Source of the DNA: Litoreibacter ascidiaceicola
GTDB lineage: Bacteria > Pseudomonadota > Alphaproteobacteria > Rhodobacterales > Rhodobacteraceae
Assembly: GCF_900129235.1 (NCBI RefSeq)
Contig: NZ_FQUV01000007.1
Span: 124,001-188,000, forward strand
Length of the DNA: 64,000 nt
Reading direction: 5' to 3'
Under the pieces are notes generated by a model, which did not search any database, was not told where the DNA came from, and worked only from the letters and a program-made list of their open reading frames with translations. A program made the translations under genes and the position numbers. Positions 9,158-18,759 of this stretch are shown here, piece after piece; positions within the stretch are counted from its first letter, which is position 1; the number at the start of each line of letters is the position of its first letter.

Positions 9158-9496
9158 TCAGGTGACACGCACCAGTAGGACCATAGCAGCCAAGGCACAG
9201 CCGACACCGGCATATTCGCGCAGGTAGAACCGCTCCCCGAAGGCGTAGTATCCGATCAGGCACAGTGCCAGCAGGGTAAGCATGGAGAACACCACACCCG
9301 CCTGCGCCAAGGTCATATAGCGCATGGCGAAGTACCACATGATGGCCGAACTGGCATAGAGCAGGCCGCCCGCAATGACGTGGCGCGAGTTGAGAGCCAT
9401 GTCACCGTCCGCGGCGACTTTCAGCAGGTAATCACCGGTGATGACGATCAGCGCGGTGAGCAGGCAAAATCCGTATCCAAGTGTAATATTGAGCAT
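9158..9496 (-). CDS. Small four-helix membrane protein, DMT/SMR-like
   Basis: 112 residues from the ATG at 9496, with four hydrophobic segments, as in small multidrug resistance proteins or half-size EamA transporters. There is one acidic residue (Asp22) in the first segment where SMR proteins have their key Glu, and GERFYLREYAGVGCAL at the third-fourth helix junction resembles EamA halves. It probably works as a dimer. A run of G residues lies 7 bases before this ATG; an earlier in-frame ATG at 9520 would add eight residues. Substrate unknown. Confidence 0.72.
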   Translation of the reverse strand: MLNITLGYGFCLLTALIVITGDYLLKVAADGDMALNSRHVIAGGLLYASSAIMWYFAMRYMTLAQAGVVFSMLTLLALCLIGYYAFGERFYLREYAGVGCALAAMVLLVRVT

Positions 9497-9597
9497 CGGG
9501 GCACCCCCGTGGGCTGACAAAAGGACTTGTTAATATGTCTGGGAGTGTAGCCGATTTGGCCGCTCACGGCGCGTGAGGAATGTGTGAGGGGATTGGG

Positions 9598-9696
9598 ATG
9601 CTGAGGACCGACGAGATGCGCAAACGCAACCGCGTGATCAGCGGGCTGTGCAAGAGCTTCGAGCCGGTGATGTATGACGTTGTTGAGGGGTTTTGA
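9598..9696 (+). pseudogene. Duplicated 3' end of the ABM gene
   Basis: These 33 codons, stop included, repeat the end of the monooxygenase gene at 9039-9137. Seven of 99 bases differ; six codons are changed, five of them silently and one Glu to Asp. The match stops sharply at both ends: upstream sequence is unrelated to the full gene. Because the changes keep the protein, the copy probably came from a diverged, functional version of the gene and not from a fresh local duplication. It has an ATG and a G-rich stretch before it but is unlikely to be a working gene. Confidence 0.85.
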
Positions 9697-9743
9697 GAGG
9701 GGGAAATAAGTTGCACGTCCAGTGCAATTGAGTACGTCGTTCT

Positions 9744-9770
9744 AAAAGACCTCGCCTTTGTGAGGTTTTT
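9744..9770 (-). terminator. Two-way intrinsic terminator
   Basis: A stem AAAGACCTC / GAGGTTTTT (with one G-T pair) around an 8-base loop has T-runs on both strands. It ends the AT-rich reverse-strand gene whose stop is about 44 bases away, and would also stop readthrough from the left. Confidence 0.7.
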
Positions 9771-9813
9771 AGGGGTTGATATCTGACATCACGCACCCTG
9801 CATTCGCTAAGTC

Positions 9814-10584
9814 TTACTGTGTGTGTTTGGCGTTCTCGTACAATGAGGTCACAAAAGAAAGTGAGATTTCTTCAAGAGTAAGAAAGTCTGAGATTAATTG
9901 GGCGTGAAATCCAATTGGTGGAGACTTGTTTAGATCGTAAATCAAAAAAGCTTTGAAATGTGCCAGCTCGATTATCTCAGCGTCAATTTGTTCTCGTTCG
10001 CCGGGATTCAGAGAGTTATACCAACGAAAATTCAACTCATTGTATTTCTCTTCATTCGAGGGGTCCACCATGTAGGGTGGGATATAGGGCGGTATTTGGT
10101 GGGCCAGCGCATGTCTTAAGTCAGAGAACCTAGTGAGCCAATCGTCACGCTCGCATAGTAGTGAGTCTAAGCGCTTCGGAAGGCTCTGCCTAAGCTCACT
10201 ATATTTTTTTCCAATCCCAACTCGGGAGGGGAGAAGAGGCTTTCCTTTCTTGTTTTGGACTCCCAGCTCTGTCGCCCAAACATGCGCCCAACAGTCAAGC
10301 GCCCCAAACGTATTAAATATCTGAGCATGAATCTGAATAGTAACTAGGCCGAGAATATCGCGAGTGGGAATCTTTCGGGTCTCAGGTGGCAGGATTTCGA
10401 ATACTTGTTGTGTGGCCAGTGAAATTAGTTTCAGTCGCCTAAGAAATCCTTGTTCAAGGAAGTTTCTAGCCCTCGAGTTTTTTAATGGTGCATTGAATGC
10501 GGCGTGAACAAGTGAATCTTCCCTTTGTTTAAATTTCGCGAGTTCGCTGTAAAGTGCCTCAACATCCAGGTCTTCATAGGTCAA
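9814..10584 (-). CDS. Unknown protein with an Rx4H (HEPN-like) motif
   Basis: 256 residues, mostly helical, encoded in DNA clearly richer in A and T than its neighbours, which suggests horizontal gain. I do not recognise the family with confidence. Residues 157-162 read RHALAH inside FSDLRHALAHQIPP; this fits the R-x4-6-H catalytic motif of HEPN ribonucleases, which sit in many toxin and antiphage proteins, in a helical context with conserved upstream Asp. The start is TTG, 2 bases after the uvrB stop, using the G-rich end of uvrB as ribosome site; no ATG exists before residue 172. It may therefore be co-transcribed with uvrB. An intrinsic terminator follows. Confidence 0.65.
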   Translation of the reverse strand: MTYEDLDVEALYSELAKFKQREDSLVHAAFNAPLKNSRARNFLEQGFLRRLKLISLATQQVFEILPPETRKIPTRDILGLVTIQIHAQIFNTFGALDCWAHVWATELGVQNKKGKPLLPSRVGIGKKYSELRQSLPKRLDSLLCERDDWLTRFSDLRHALAHQIPPYIPPYMVDPSNEEKYNELNFRWYNSLNPGEREQIDAEIIELAHFKAFLIYDLNKSPPIGFHAQLISDFLTLEEISLSFVTSLYENAKHTQ

Positions 10585-10586
10585 TT

Positions 10587-12794
<2,208 letters not shown>

Positions 12795-12924
12795 GTCGCG
12801 CGATTCCTCGGAGGTTGCCCCTAAGATGATGCTTTTGGCAGCAGCTTCAACCCGTGCTGTTTTGTGCTCTTGCCATAGGGTGTCAGGAGCGCGATATATA
12901 CACAGAGTTTTTGGAGACCATCCC

Positions 12925-13236
12925 ATGCGCGCACGTATTTTCCAGCCGACCAGAACCGCCATGCAATCGGGCACGGCCAAGACCAAGAATTGGGTTTTGG
13001 AGTTTGTGAACGAAACGGCCCGTGAAGTGGACCCGTTGATGGGCTGGACCTCGTCGACTGACACGCAATCGCAGGTGAAGCTGACATTCGACAGCAAGGA
13101 AGCCGCGTTGGATTATGCCAAAGACAAGGGCATCGTTGCGGTCGTCACTGACCCCAAGAAACGCAAACCGGTGATCCGTCCGGGCGGATACGGCGAGAAC
13201 TTCGCGACGAACCGTCGTGGGGTTTGGACGCACTAG
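12925..13236 (+). CDS. Complex I accessory subunit, NDUFS4 homologue
   Basis: 103 residues. [16 protein letters not shown] at the start and WVLEFVNE..., [26 protein letters not shown] in the middle fit the ETC complex I subunit conserved region, the family of mitochondrial NDUFS4 (18 kDa). In alphaproteobacteria this subunit binds the peripheral arm of NADH:ubiquinone oxidoreductase. TTGGAG lies just before the ATG. The frame is open for 47 more codons upstream but the conserved N-terminus is here. Its nuo partners are not in this window. Confidence 0.9.
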   Translation: MRARIFQPTRTAMQSGTAKTKNWVLEFVNETAREVDPLMGWTSSTDTQSQVKLTFDSKEAALDYAKDKGIVAVVTDPKKRKPVIRPGGYGENFATNRRGVWTH

Positions 13237-14192
13237 CCTCCGTAATAATAGCGCGTGACGTGGAAAAACACTGGCGCGGCAAATACCACTGAATCGAGTT
13301 GATCGACGAAACCGCCTTGGCCGGGGATCAGGTGGCCCCAGTTCTTGATGCCGCGATCTGACTTGATTGCCGCCAGAACCAAAGACCCGCCGACGCCGAC
13401 CATGTATGCCATCACCGCCATCGCCATGGATGCGAGCGGCGAGAATGGCGTCATCCATGTGAGCAGCAGGCCAAGACCCGCAGCGAGCGCCGCGCCGCAG
13501 GTGATCCCTTCGAGGGTTTTTGGCGAAACGGCTGGCGCCACCTTGCGTCTGCCGATGCGGCGGCCAGCGAAGTACTCCATCAGATCACCCATCTGGATGA
13601 CAAACACCAAGTAGGCGATGAGTAGGGGCGCGCGGTCGCCGTAGTCGGGAATGTCGAGTGTGACCAAGGCGGGGATGTAGCTTGCGCAGAACACGCAAAT
13701 CATCAGGCCCCATTGGGTTTCGGATATCCGCGCAAGGAAGTTTTTGTCGGCCCCTTCGCCGCCTCGCAGGACGCTGAGGATGGGCAACAGGAGGAAGGCG
13801 TAAATCGGGATCAGTGTTGAAAAAAGCCCGACCGCGCCCCACCAGATCAGCACGTATTGCAGCGGCAGGATGAGATAGAAACTGGCGATTAGCGACCAAT
13901 GGTCGGCGTTGGTTTTGGTCGTCAGCGTCAGGAACTCGCGCAATGCGGCGAGGGAGCAAAAGGCGAATAGGGTGATGATGCCTGCGGGGCCGAGCAGCAA
14001 TGCTATGGAGAACAAAAACACCATGCCCCACCAGCTGTGGACCCGCGTCAGGTAAGTCTCCACCGTGAGGTTCGCATGAGTTTTGTGCAGGCGTGCGCGC
14101 AGCACTTCTCCGATCAGCGTCGCAATGACGAGGAGGCCGCAGCAGGCGGCCAACAGAAGCAGGAGGTCGGAATTGGTTTGGGTCATTTCCAT
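13233..14192 (-). CDS. CdsA-like phosphatidate cytidylyltransferase
   Basis: About 319 residues with eight or so membrane segments. The C-terminal SDRGIKNWGHLIPGQGGFVDQLDS is a variant of the CDP-diacylglycerol synthase signature S-x-x-K-R-x4-K-D...PGHGG-x-x-D-R-x-D: the first Lys-Arg pair reads DR, His is Gln, and the last Arg is Gln. It may therefore be a divergent paralogue of the housekeeping enzyme. It would make CDP-diacylglycerol from phosphatidate and CTP. Its ATG overlaps the stop of the acyltransferase gene by one base (TGATG), so the two are translated together and form a phospholipid synthesis pair. It overlaps the NDUFS4 gene end by 4 bp. Confidence 0.82.
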   Translation of the reverse strand: MEMTQTNSDLLLLLAACCGLLVIATLIGEVLRARLHKTHANLTVETYLTRVHSWWGMVFLFSIALLLGPAGIITLFAFCSLAALREFLTLTTKTNADHWSLIASFYLILPLQYVLIWWGAVGLFSTLIPIYAFLLLPILSVLRGGEGADKNFLARISETQWGLMICVFCASYIPALVTLDIPDYGDRAPLLIAYLVFVIQMGDLMEYFAGRRIGRRKVAPAVSPKTLEGITCGAALAAGLGLLLTWMTPFSPLASMAMAVMAYMVGVGGSLVLAAIKSDRGIKNWGHLIPGQGGFVDQLDSVVFAAPVFFHVTRYYYGG

Positions 14193-14857
14193 CACGCATG
14201 CCCCCGCGCCGGAATCAGGTCTCGCAATGCGTCAGAGGCGCGTTTGAGGAAGGCGTTTTTGGCCTCTTCTTCGCGCACATGAACCGGGGCACCAAAGGTG
14301 ACGGTGCAGGCAAGCGGGACGGGGATCACCTCGCCCGTCGGCATGATGTGAGAGATGTTGTCGATCCAGCAGGGGACTAGATCAATCTCGGGCCGTTGTC
14401 GGGCGATATTGTAGAGGCCGGCCTTGAACGGCATCAGCGGGTCCTCGGTTCGGTTGCGGCCACCCTCGGGGAAGATGATGATCGACGCGCCTTCGTCCAA
14501 GGCTTCGACGATCTTGGCAATCGGATCCTCTGTGCGGTGCTCGGCGCGGCGGTCGATCAGGATGCCTTGGAATACGTCGCGACCGATGAAAGCGCGCAGC
14601 TTGTTCTTCAGCCAGTAATCCGCCGCGGCGACGGCGCGGGTGTCGCGGCGCAAGGCGGCGGGCAGGACTGTCCAGATCAGGGGGAGGTCCGCATTGGAAG
14701 AATGGTTGGCGTAGTAGATGCGTTGACGGCGAACGGGCTCGATCCCGCGCCAGTCGGCGCGCGCGGCGGTGATGAACTGCGCGAAGAAGATCAGCAATTG
14801 CCCAACGATGGAGGCGGCGAAACGGCGCATACGGAGGTCTCTTTTTACTTGGTCCAC
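14192..14857 (-). CDS. PlsC-like 1-acylglycerol-3-phosphate acyltransferase
   Basis: 221 residues at most, starting at GTG 14857 or ATG 14830 (neither ribosome site is strong). NHSSNADLP gives the H-x4-D catalytic motif, and FPEGGRNR gives the FPEG-R substrate-binding motif of glycerolipid acyltransferases. A hydrophobic N-terminal segment anchors it to the inner membrane. It would turn lysophosphatidate into phosphatidate, the substrate of the CdsA-like enzyme encoded directly after it, with overlapping stop and start codons. Substrate preference cannot be read from the sequence. Confidence 0.85.
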   Translation of the reverse strand: MDQVKRDLRMRRFAASIVGQLLIFFAQFITAARADWRGIEPVRRQRIYYANHSSNADLPLIWTVLPAALRRDTRAVAAADYWLKNKLRAFIGRDVFQGILIDRRAEHRTEDPIAKIVEALDEGASIIIFPEGGRNRTEDPLMPFKAGLYNIARQRPEIDLVPCWIDNISHIMPTGEVIPVPLACTVTFGAPVHVREEEAKNAFLKRASDALRDLIPARGHA

Positions 14858-14889
14858 CCAAGGGACAAGGTTTGCGTGCTTTAATCAAG

Positions 14890-14924
14890 AAAAACCGCGC
14901 CCACGGGGAGGAGGGCGCGGTCGC
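14890..14924 (-). terminator. Intrinsic terminator of the pspA-yiaA unit
   Basis: A perfect 9-bp stem (14894-14902 with 14913-14921) with a 10-base loop is followed on the reverse strand by a run of T. It lies 18-20 bases after the yiaA-like stop codon. Confidence 0.85.
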
Positions 14925-14939
14925 TATCGTGAGGGTCGG

Positions 14940-15227
14940 TTAAGCAGCTTTGTCGACCGTCACGTAGTCCTCGAGGATTTTCTCGTTTTTGGCGCGTTCG
15001 ATCTGCTGGATGCGGTCTTCGTTGATCCGCTCGTCAAAGCGGTATTTCACGAAGTTCACCAAGCTGAGCGACAGCATCAGGATACCGATACCCCAGTAAC
15101 CTTTGGTGGCCAGCGGCACGTCAGGGGACATGTAGAGCGACAGGGCCAGCATGCCATAGGCGATAAAAACACCAGCCAAGTTCACCATCATGATCAGGGC
15201 GTTGTCGGATTTGAATGCATTGTTCAT
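14940..15227 (-). CDS. YiaA/YiaB-family inner membrane protein
   Basis: 95 residues with two transmembrane helices (about 10-32 and 43-60) in the YiaAB two-helix pattern, the second followed by the charged FVKYRFDERIN and an amphipathic helical tail. It is encoded 39 bases after the PspA gene on the same strand, with AAGGA before the ATG, and ends the unit at an intrinsic terminator. The pairing suggests it is the membrane partner of the PspA-like protein. Its precise role is unknown. Confidence 0.82.
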   Translation of the reverse strand: MNNAFKSDNALIMMVNLAGVFIAYGMLALSLYMSPDVPLATKGYWGIGILMLSLSLVNFVKYRFDERINEDRIQQIERAKNEKILEDYVTVDKAA

Positions 15228-15266
15228 TGGATTATTCCTTGTCTTAGATATTGGGTTTGAATGCGT

Positions 15267-15944
15267 TTATTTCTTGGACTTCAGGCGCTTGAGGACATCT
15301 GCCCCCGTGGCCCGTGTTGCGGCACCGTATCCGGCATCCGACATGCGATCGGCGAGCGTCTCGTGGCTCAGGTCGCGGTCGATATCGGCGAGGATTTCTG
15401 CCTGCTCGAACGGGTCGTCCTTCTTCAAGACGTTGGCGATCAGCTCTTCCGCCTCGGCCACGCTGGATTGCCCTTGCAGGGTCGTGTTCAACTTGGCTTG
15501 TATCGCCTGCTCGTAGCGCACGGCCTTGGCTGTGATGGCCCCTTGCTTCAGGTCAATGATGCGTCGATGGCCGGTCTCGATGCTTTGACGCAGACGCATA
15601 ATGCGCTGGTCAAGGCGGGCGAGGGTTTGGCGGCGAACCTCCAGCTCGTTTTTAAGCTGGGCGATCGCGTTGGCTGCCTCGGAGGCCATGGCTTCGTTGT
15701 CATCGTCCAGCGCCTTTGTGGCACGATCTGTAAGGTCAGATACGCGGGCCTCAATCGAGCGAACCTGGCGATCCTCGCCGCGGTGGCGTTGGATCAGACT
15801 GGCAAGCGTCGCCTTTGCAGCGGCGAGGCTGTTCGAGGCTTCGCGGGTCTTTTGTTCAATTAATTCGATGGCATAGACGTCGCGGACCTTTTCTTCGGCC
15901 CGGGCGTTCGCACCGGTCATAAGGGTCTTCAAAGTCAAAAACAT
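15267..15944 (-). CDS. pspA: PspA/IM30-family membrane stress protein
   Basis: 225 residues, almost wholly coiled-coil, with the usual opening (MFLTLKTLMTGANARAEEKV), long heptad stretches and the RIMRLRQSIETGHRRIIDLKQ helices of PspA/IM30. These proteins assemble on the inner membrane and keep it tight under envelope stress. GGAGAG precedes the ATG. Upstream lie three copies of a TGAAC-N3-GTTCA palindrome and then the tetR gene, so it appears to be controlled by TetR repression rather than by PspF and sigma-54. The YiaA-like gene follows in the same operon. Confidence 0.88.
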   Translation of the reverse strand: MFLTLKTLMTGANARAEEKVRDVYAIELIEQKTREASNSLAAAKATLASLIQRHRGEDRQVRSIEARVSDLTDRATKALDDDNEAMASEAANAIAQLKNELEVRRQTLARLDQRIMRLRQSIETGHRRIIDLKQGAITAKAVRYEQAIQAKLNTTLQGQSSVAEAEELIANVLKKDDPFEQAEILADIDRDLSHETLADRMSDAGYGAATRATGADVLKRLKSKK

Positions 15945-15973
15945 CTCGGTCTCTCCTACATGGTAGCGTTTCG

Positions 15974-16042
15974 TGAACGCTGTTCATGAATTCAAGATAC
16001 GTGTTTCTGAACATTGTTCAAGAATTATTTGAACAATGTTCA
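15974..16042 (-). promoter_or_regulatory. Three-site TetR-type operator before pspA
   Basis: Three 13-bp perfect palindromes of the form TGAAC-N3-GTTCA lie at 15974-15986, 16008-16020 and 16030-16042. The last one overlaps the tetR stop codon; the first is 30 bases before the pspA start. The same palindrome occurs once before tetR (16659-16671). Such repeated sites next to a TetR gene are typical of its own operators. Confidence 0.78.
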
Positions 16043-16648
16043 CTTTTCTGACGGAGTTGAGGTTAAGTGACTGAAAACAAGGGTAATCATATGTTCTAGC
16101 TGATCAATAGGGACGCCTGAAATACGCTTCTCCAACCCCAAAAGCACGATTCCATGCACCGAGGAGAACAGCCCACGGGTCATAAGACTCACATCTTCGG
16201 GCGACATATCGGGGAAGATTCGCTTGAGCGGATCAGCAATCAGGGAGAACACCTTTTGCAGTTCCTCAAGATACCATTTCGGCACGGATTCCTCGGTCGA
16301 GACCTCTAGATCGAAAAGGGTGCGCCATGCGGGTGTGTTGTCGCGCGCGAAGTGCAAGTAGGCATGGGACATGGCGATCATGGTTTTGACGGGATGGCCG
16401 GGTGGTTCTGCCGCGACCGCAGCCGAGACCTGAGCACCAACGCGCTTGAACGTACGTGCATTCACGGCCATCACCAGGTCATTCATATCGCCAAAGACAT
16501 TGTAGATGGCCCCGACAGCGCAGCCAGCTTCCTTGGCAAGGTCGCGGGCGCGGACTGCCGAGATGCCGCCGACCTTGATCCGCTCCTCAGCAAGATCAAT
16601 GAGCTTCGCGCGCAAATCTTCGCGCTTCTTTTGAACTTTACCCGCCAT
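16040..16648 (-). CDS. TetR/AcrR-family transcriptional regulator
   Basis: 202 residues from the ATG at 16648. Residues 10-60 form the TetR helix-turn-helix (GISAVRARDLAKEAGCAVGAIYNVF), and the remainder a helical ligand domain with the WHG-type pattern (ARDNTPAWRTLFDLE). The likely operator TGAAC-N3-GTTCA covers the region just before its ribosome site and three more copies precede pspA downstream, so it should repress itself and the pspA-yiaA unit. The ligand is unknown; membrane-active compounds or fatty acids would suit the target genes. Confidence 0.88.
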   Translation of the reverse strand: MAGKVQKKREDLRAKLIDLAEERIKVGGISAVRARDLAKEAGCAVGAIYNVFGDMNDLVMAVNARTFKRVGAQVSAAVAAEPPGHPVKTMIAMSHAYLHFARDNTPAWRTLFDLEVSTEESVPKWYLEELQKVFSLIADPLKRIFPDMSPEDVSLMTRGLFSSVHGIVLLGLEKRISGVPIDQLEHMITLVFSHLTSTPSEK

Positions 16649-16658
16649 ATGGCCCCCT

Positions 16659-16671
16659 TGAACTACGTTCA
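16659..16671 (-). promoter_or_regulatory. TetR-type operator before tetR
   Basis: TGAAC-TAC-GTTCA, a perfect 5+5 palindrome identical in its arms to the three sites before pspA. It ends 11 bases from the tetR start codon, next to the AAGGGGG ribosome site, so binding would block transcription or translation start (autoregulation). Confidence 0.75.
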
Positions 16672-16742
16672 CGTTTAACCAGTGACGATAAAGAAGCAAA
16701 GCCCTTGCGTTTCGATGCCGCCTTTCGCAATAAGCGGGCAGC

Positions 16743-16819
16743 GGTCCCTTAGCTCAACTGGATAGAGCAGCTGACTTCTAATCAGCAGGTTGAGGGTTCG
16801 AGTCCTTCAGGGATCGCCA
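16743..16819 (+). tRNA. tRNA-Arg (anticodon TCT)
   Basis: A complete cloverleaf of 77 bases: acceptor GGTCCCT pairs with AGGGATC (one G-T), D-arm GCTC/GAGC, anticodon stem GCTGA/TCAGC around loop CTTCTAA with anticodon TCT, T-arm GAGGG/CCTTC with TTCGAGT loop, discriminator G and an encoded CCA. It reads AGA codons. The type VI effector cassette on the other strand ends 13 bases beyond it. Confidence 0.96.
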
Positions 16820-16832
16820 TTAGCCAAAAAAG

Positions 16833-18089
16833 CTACATCGTCGCAACGACACGCCGTCCGTTGGTTTGCGGCAGGTTGGGGCTTTGTCCCCACGTGCTGT
16901 AGTTGTTGGACGAGAAATGCGCGTAGCGGCGGCGGATCGATTTCTCAAGTTCCGGCCGGACTGCCCCTGACTTGAGGGCCTCGTAATAGGCGGTCAAGTT
17001 TGCATCCATACTCACCTGAGACCCTTCGATAGTGTCTGGTAAGCTGTCGCCGATCGGCACACCTGCATCCTTCGCGTGGTCGAACATCAGGTTGAGTGAC
17101 ACAAATTGCAGGCCGTGATGCGACGAGGTGGAGATAACCCGCTCGGTGGTATCCCAGATGTAGCCTTCATCGACGGTGGTCGAAACGCTGTCATTGTCAC
17201 CTGTGCCGGGGGAATTGTTCGTGACGCCCCAACGGTCCTGATAGAACGCGGTAACGCCAGGATAGTCTTCGGGGTCGTAGGTGAACGTGTCCTGATCCGG
17301 CGTGCCATTGGTGGGCCAGTACCCACCACCGATGTCGGAATGCGCGCCAACCATCTGAATTCGCCTGCCGTGGCTTGCGAGGGTGAGCGGGAAGTACTCC
17401 CGAATTTCATCTTTGGCGGTGATGTGGAAGATTACTTCCGCAGTCGCGATGGACGTGTTCAGGGTCACTCCTTCATAGTTGCCGGTGTTGCCTGCATTGC
17501 CCACCGAGGACACGGTGTCGAACAAACCCATGAACTTAACCTTCATGGTGGAGGCGCCATAGGTGATCTCGCCGTCATTCACGCCATTTGCGAAGTCACG
17601 GGCAGCGGCCGAGCCGCGAGAGAAGCCGAATGTGTCAAACCAGATGTCGCAGGGCTCCATGCCGGACGCGTTGGTCCGGATGTCGTTCAGCAACTCGTCA
17701 ATCGTGTTGGCTACGCGGGTCTCCACTCCTTCGTCTCCGGTGCCCCATGCAAGGCCACGGGTGGTGGTTCCGCCGTCTGCTTCCACGCCGATCCCGCGTG
17801 CGTAGCGGCTAAAGAATTTGGCCTGTCTGCGTTCCCCATTGACCGTGATCCATTCGGGCCCGCCTTGGGTTTCCAGATAAAGGTGTTCCAGCAGGTCGAC
17901 ATTGGTGTGCCATGCTTCAACCGCTGCGGTGTGGTCTCGCGAGTTTTTGGTGCCGTCGAAGAACACGCCAATTCGCAGCAGGTCGCAGGCCACCGCAATG
18001 GTATCGGCCGGATCGGTGCCCACTTCGTTGCCCGCACTTCGGGCGGCGTCGTTTGCTTCGCCCGGATCTTGGTTTTCAGAGGTGCCCAT
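16833..18089 (-). CDS. DUF2235 lipase-like protein, probable type VI effector
   Basis: 418 residues from the ATG at 18089 (AAGGAG upstream). It opens after a polar 38-residue leader with RIGVFFDGTKNS, the DUF2235 hallmark; GFSRG at 155-159 gives the nucleophile Ser157, GLFDTVSSVG supplies Asp191, and GAHSDIGGGY supplies His250. These make the Ser-Asp-His triad of Tle-type phospholipase effectors and related alpha/beta hydrolases. It has no signal peptide, as expected for type VI delivery. It is the third gene of a unit behind a DUF4123 adaptor gene and a membrane-anchored protein. No VgrG or sheath genes are in the window. A non-effector role as a cytosolic hydrolase remains possible. Confidence 0.82.
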   Translation of the reverse strand: MGTSENQDPGEANDAARSAGNEVGTDPADTIAVACDLLRIGVFFDGTKNSRDHTAAVEAWHTNVDLLEHLYLETQGGPEWITVNGERRQAKFFSRYARGIGVEADGGTTTRGLAWGTGDEGVETRVANTIDELLNDIRTNASGMEPCDIWFDTFGFSRGSAAARDFANGVNDGEITYGASTMKVKFMGLFDTVSSVGNAGNTGNYEGVTLNTSIATAEVIFHITAKDEIREYFPLTLASHGRRIQMVGAHSDIGGGYWPTNGTPDQDTFTYDPEDYPGVTAFYQDRWGVTNNSPGTGDNDSVSTTVDEGYIWDTTERVISTSSHHGLQFVSLNLMFDHAKDAGVPIGDSLPDTIEGSQVSMDANLTAYYEALKSGAVRPELEKSIRRRYAHFSSNNYSTWGQSPNLPQTNGRRVVATM

Positions 18090-18099
18090 TGAATGCTCC

Positions 18100-18759
18100 T
18101 TACGATGCGCAGCGCGAACGAGGCGCCGGATTTGATGCAAGATACCGTTTACGTTGATCAAGGGCGCGGTCCCGTGACCAGTCCTCGACCCCGGCGGCCA
18201 GTTCTTGAGCGAGTGGCTGAGATGCCGCGACCGGCTTGGCACAGAGTTCAAGAAGCACAACAGGTGCATCCATTTCAGGTGTGATCTTGTCGGTTTGCCG
18301 CAAGCCGACCAAACGCAGCGCTTCGGGATTGGGGGTGGTCACCCTCACATCCGCGCCGGGGCCGGACACAATGTCGATTGAAGCGTGATCTTTGTCATCC
18401 CCGAATGTCGACAGCTTCTTGGCGGGCAGCTCGAACTGTGCGGAGTAGGTTTGTTTGGCGACAATGTCGTACCAGCTCAACTCGAACTGCAACAGATCGT
18501 CGGAGCGGTCGCCATAGGTGGTCGGCCCGCCTTCGTTGCGCCCCTTGGTCGACAGCTCGACAACCGTGCGGCCGTTCTGGATCAATCGTTTTACGGCGGG
18601 TGCCGCCACGTGAGAATGCACCGACAAGCTGAGCGATTTCGGGCGCGATTGGCCAAACCCGAAGATCATCGCAGCACCCGCAAGAAACGCGACGCAGGCG
18701 CCAAGCACCACCACAAGGGCGCGTCGTGATCGTCTTGGGGAAGGGTGCGCACTGTTCAT
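18100..18759 (-). CDS. Membrane-anchored periplasmic protein, candidate immunity protein
   Basis: 219 residues. An Arg-rich start is followed by one transmembrane helix (about residues 14-34), and the rest is a soluble, strand-rich periplasmic domain with no recognised motif. Its ATG overlaps the DUF4123 gene stop (ATGA), and the lipase-like gene starts 10 bases after its stop. A single-anchor periplasmic protein between adaptor and phospholipase effector is the usual form of a Tle immunity protein, so this is the likeliest role; this is inference from position and topology only. Confidence 0.7.
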   Translation of the reverse strand: MNSAHPSPRRSRRALVVVLGACVAFLAGAAMIFGFGQSRPKSLSLSVHSHVAAPAVKRLIQNGRTVVELSTKGRNEGGPTTYGDRSDDLLQFELSWYDIVAKQTYSAQFELPAKKLSTFGDDKDHASIDIVSGPGADVRVTTPNPEALRLVGLRQTDKITPEMDAPVVLLELCAKPVAASQPLAQELAAGVEDWSRDRALDQRKRYLASNPAPRSRCAS

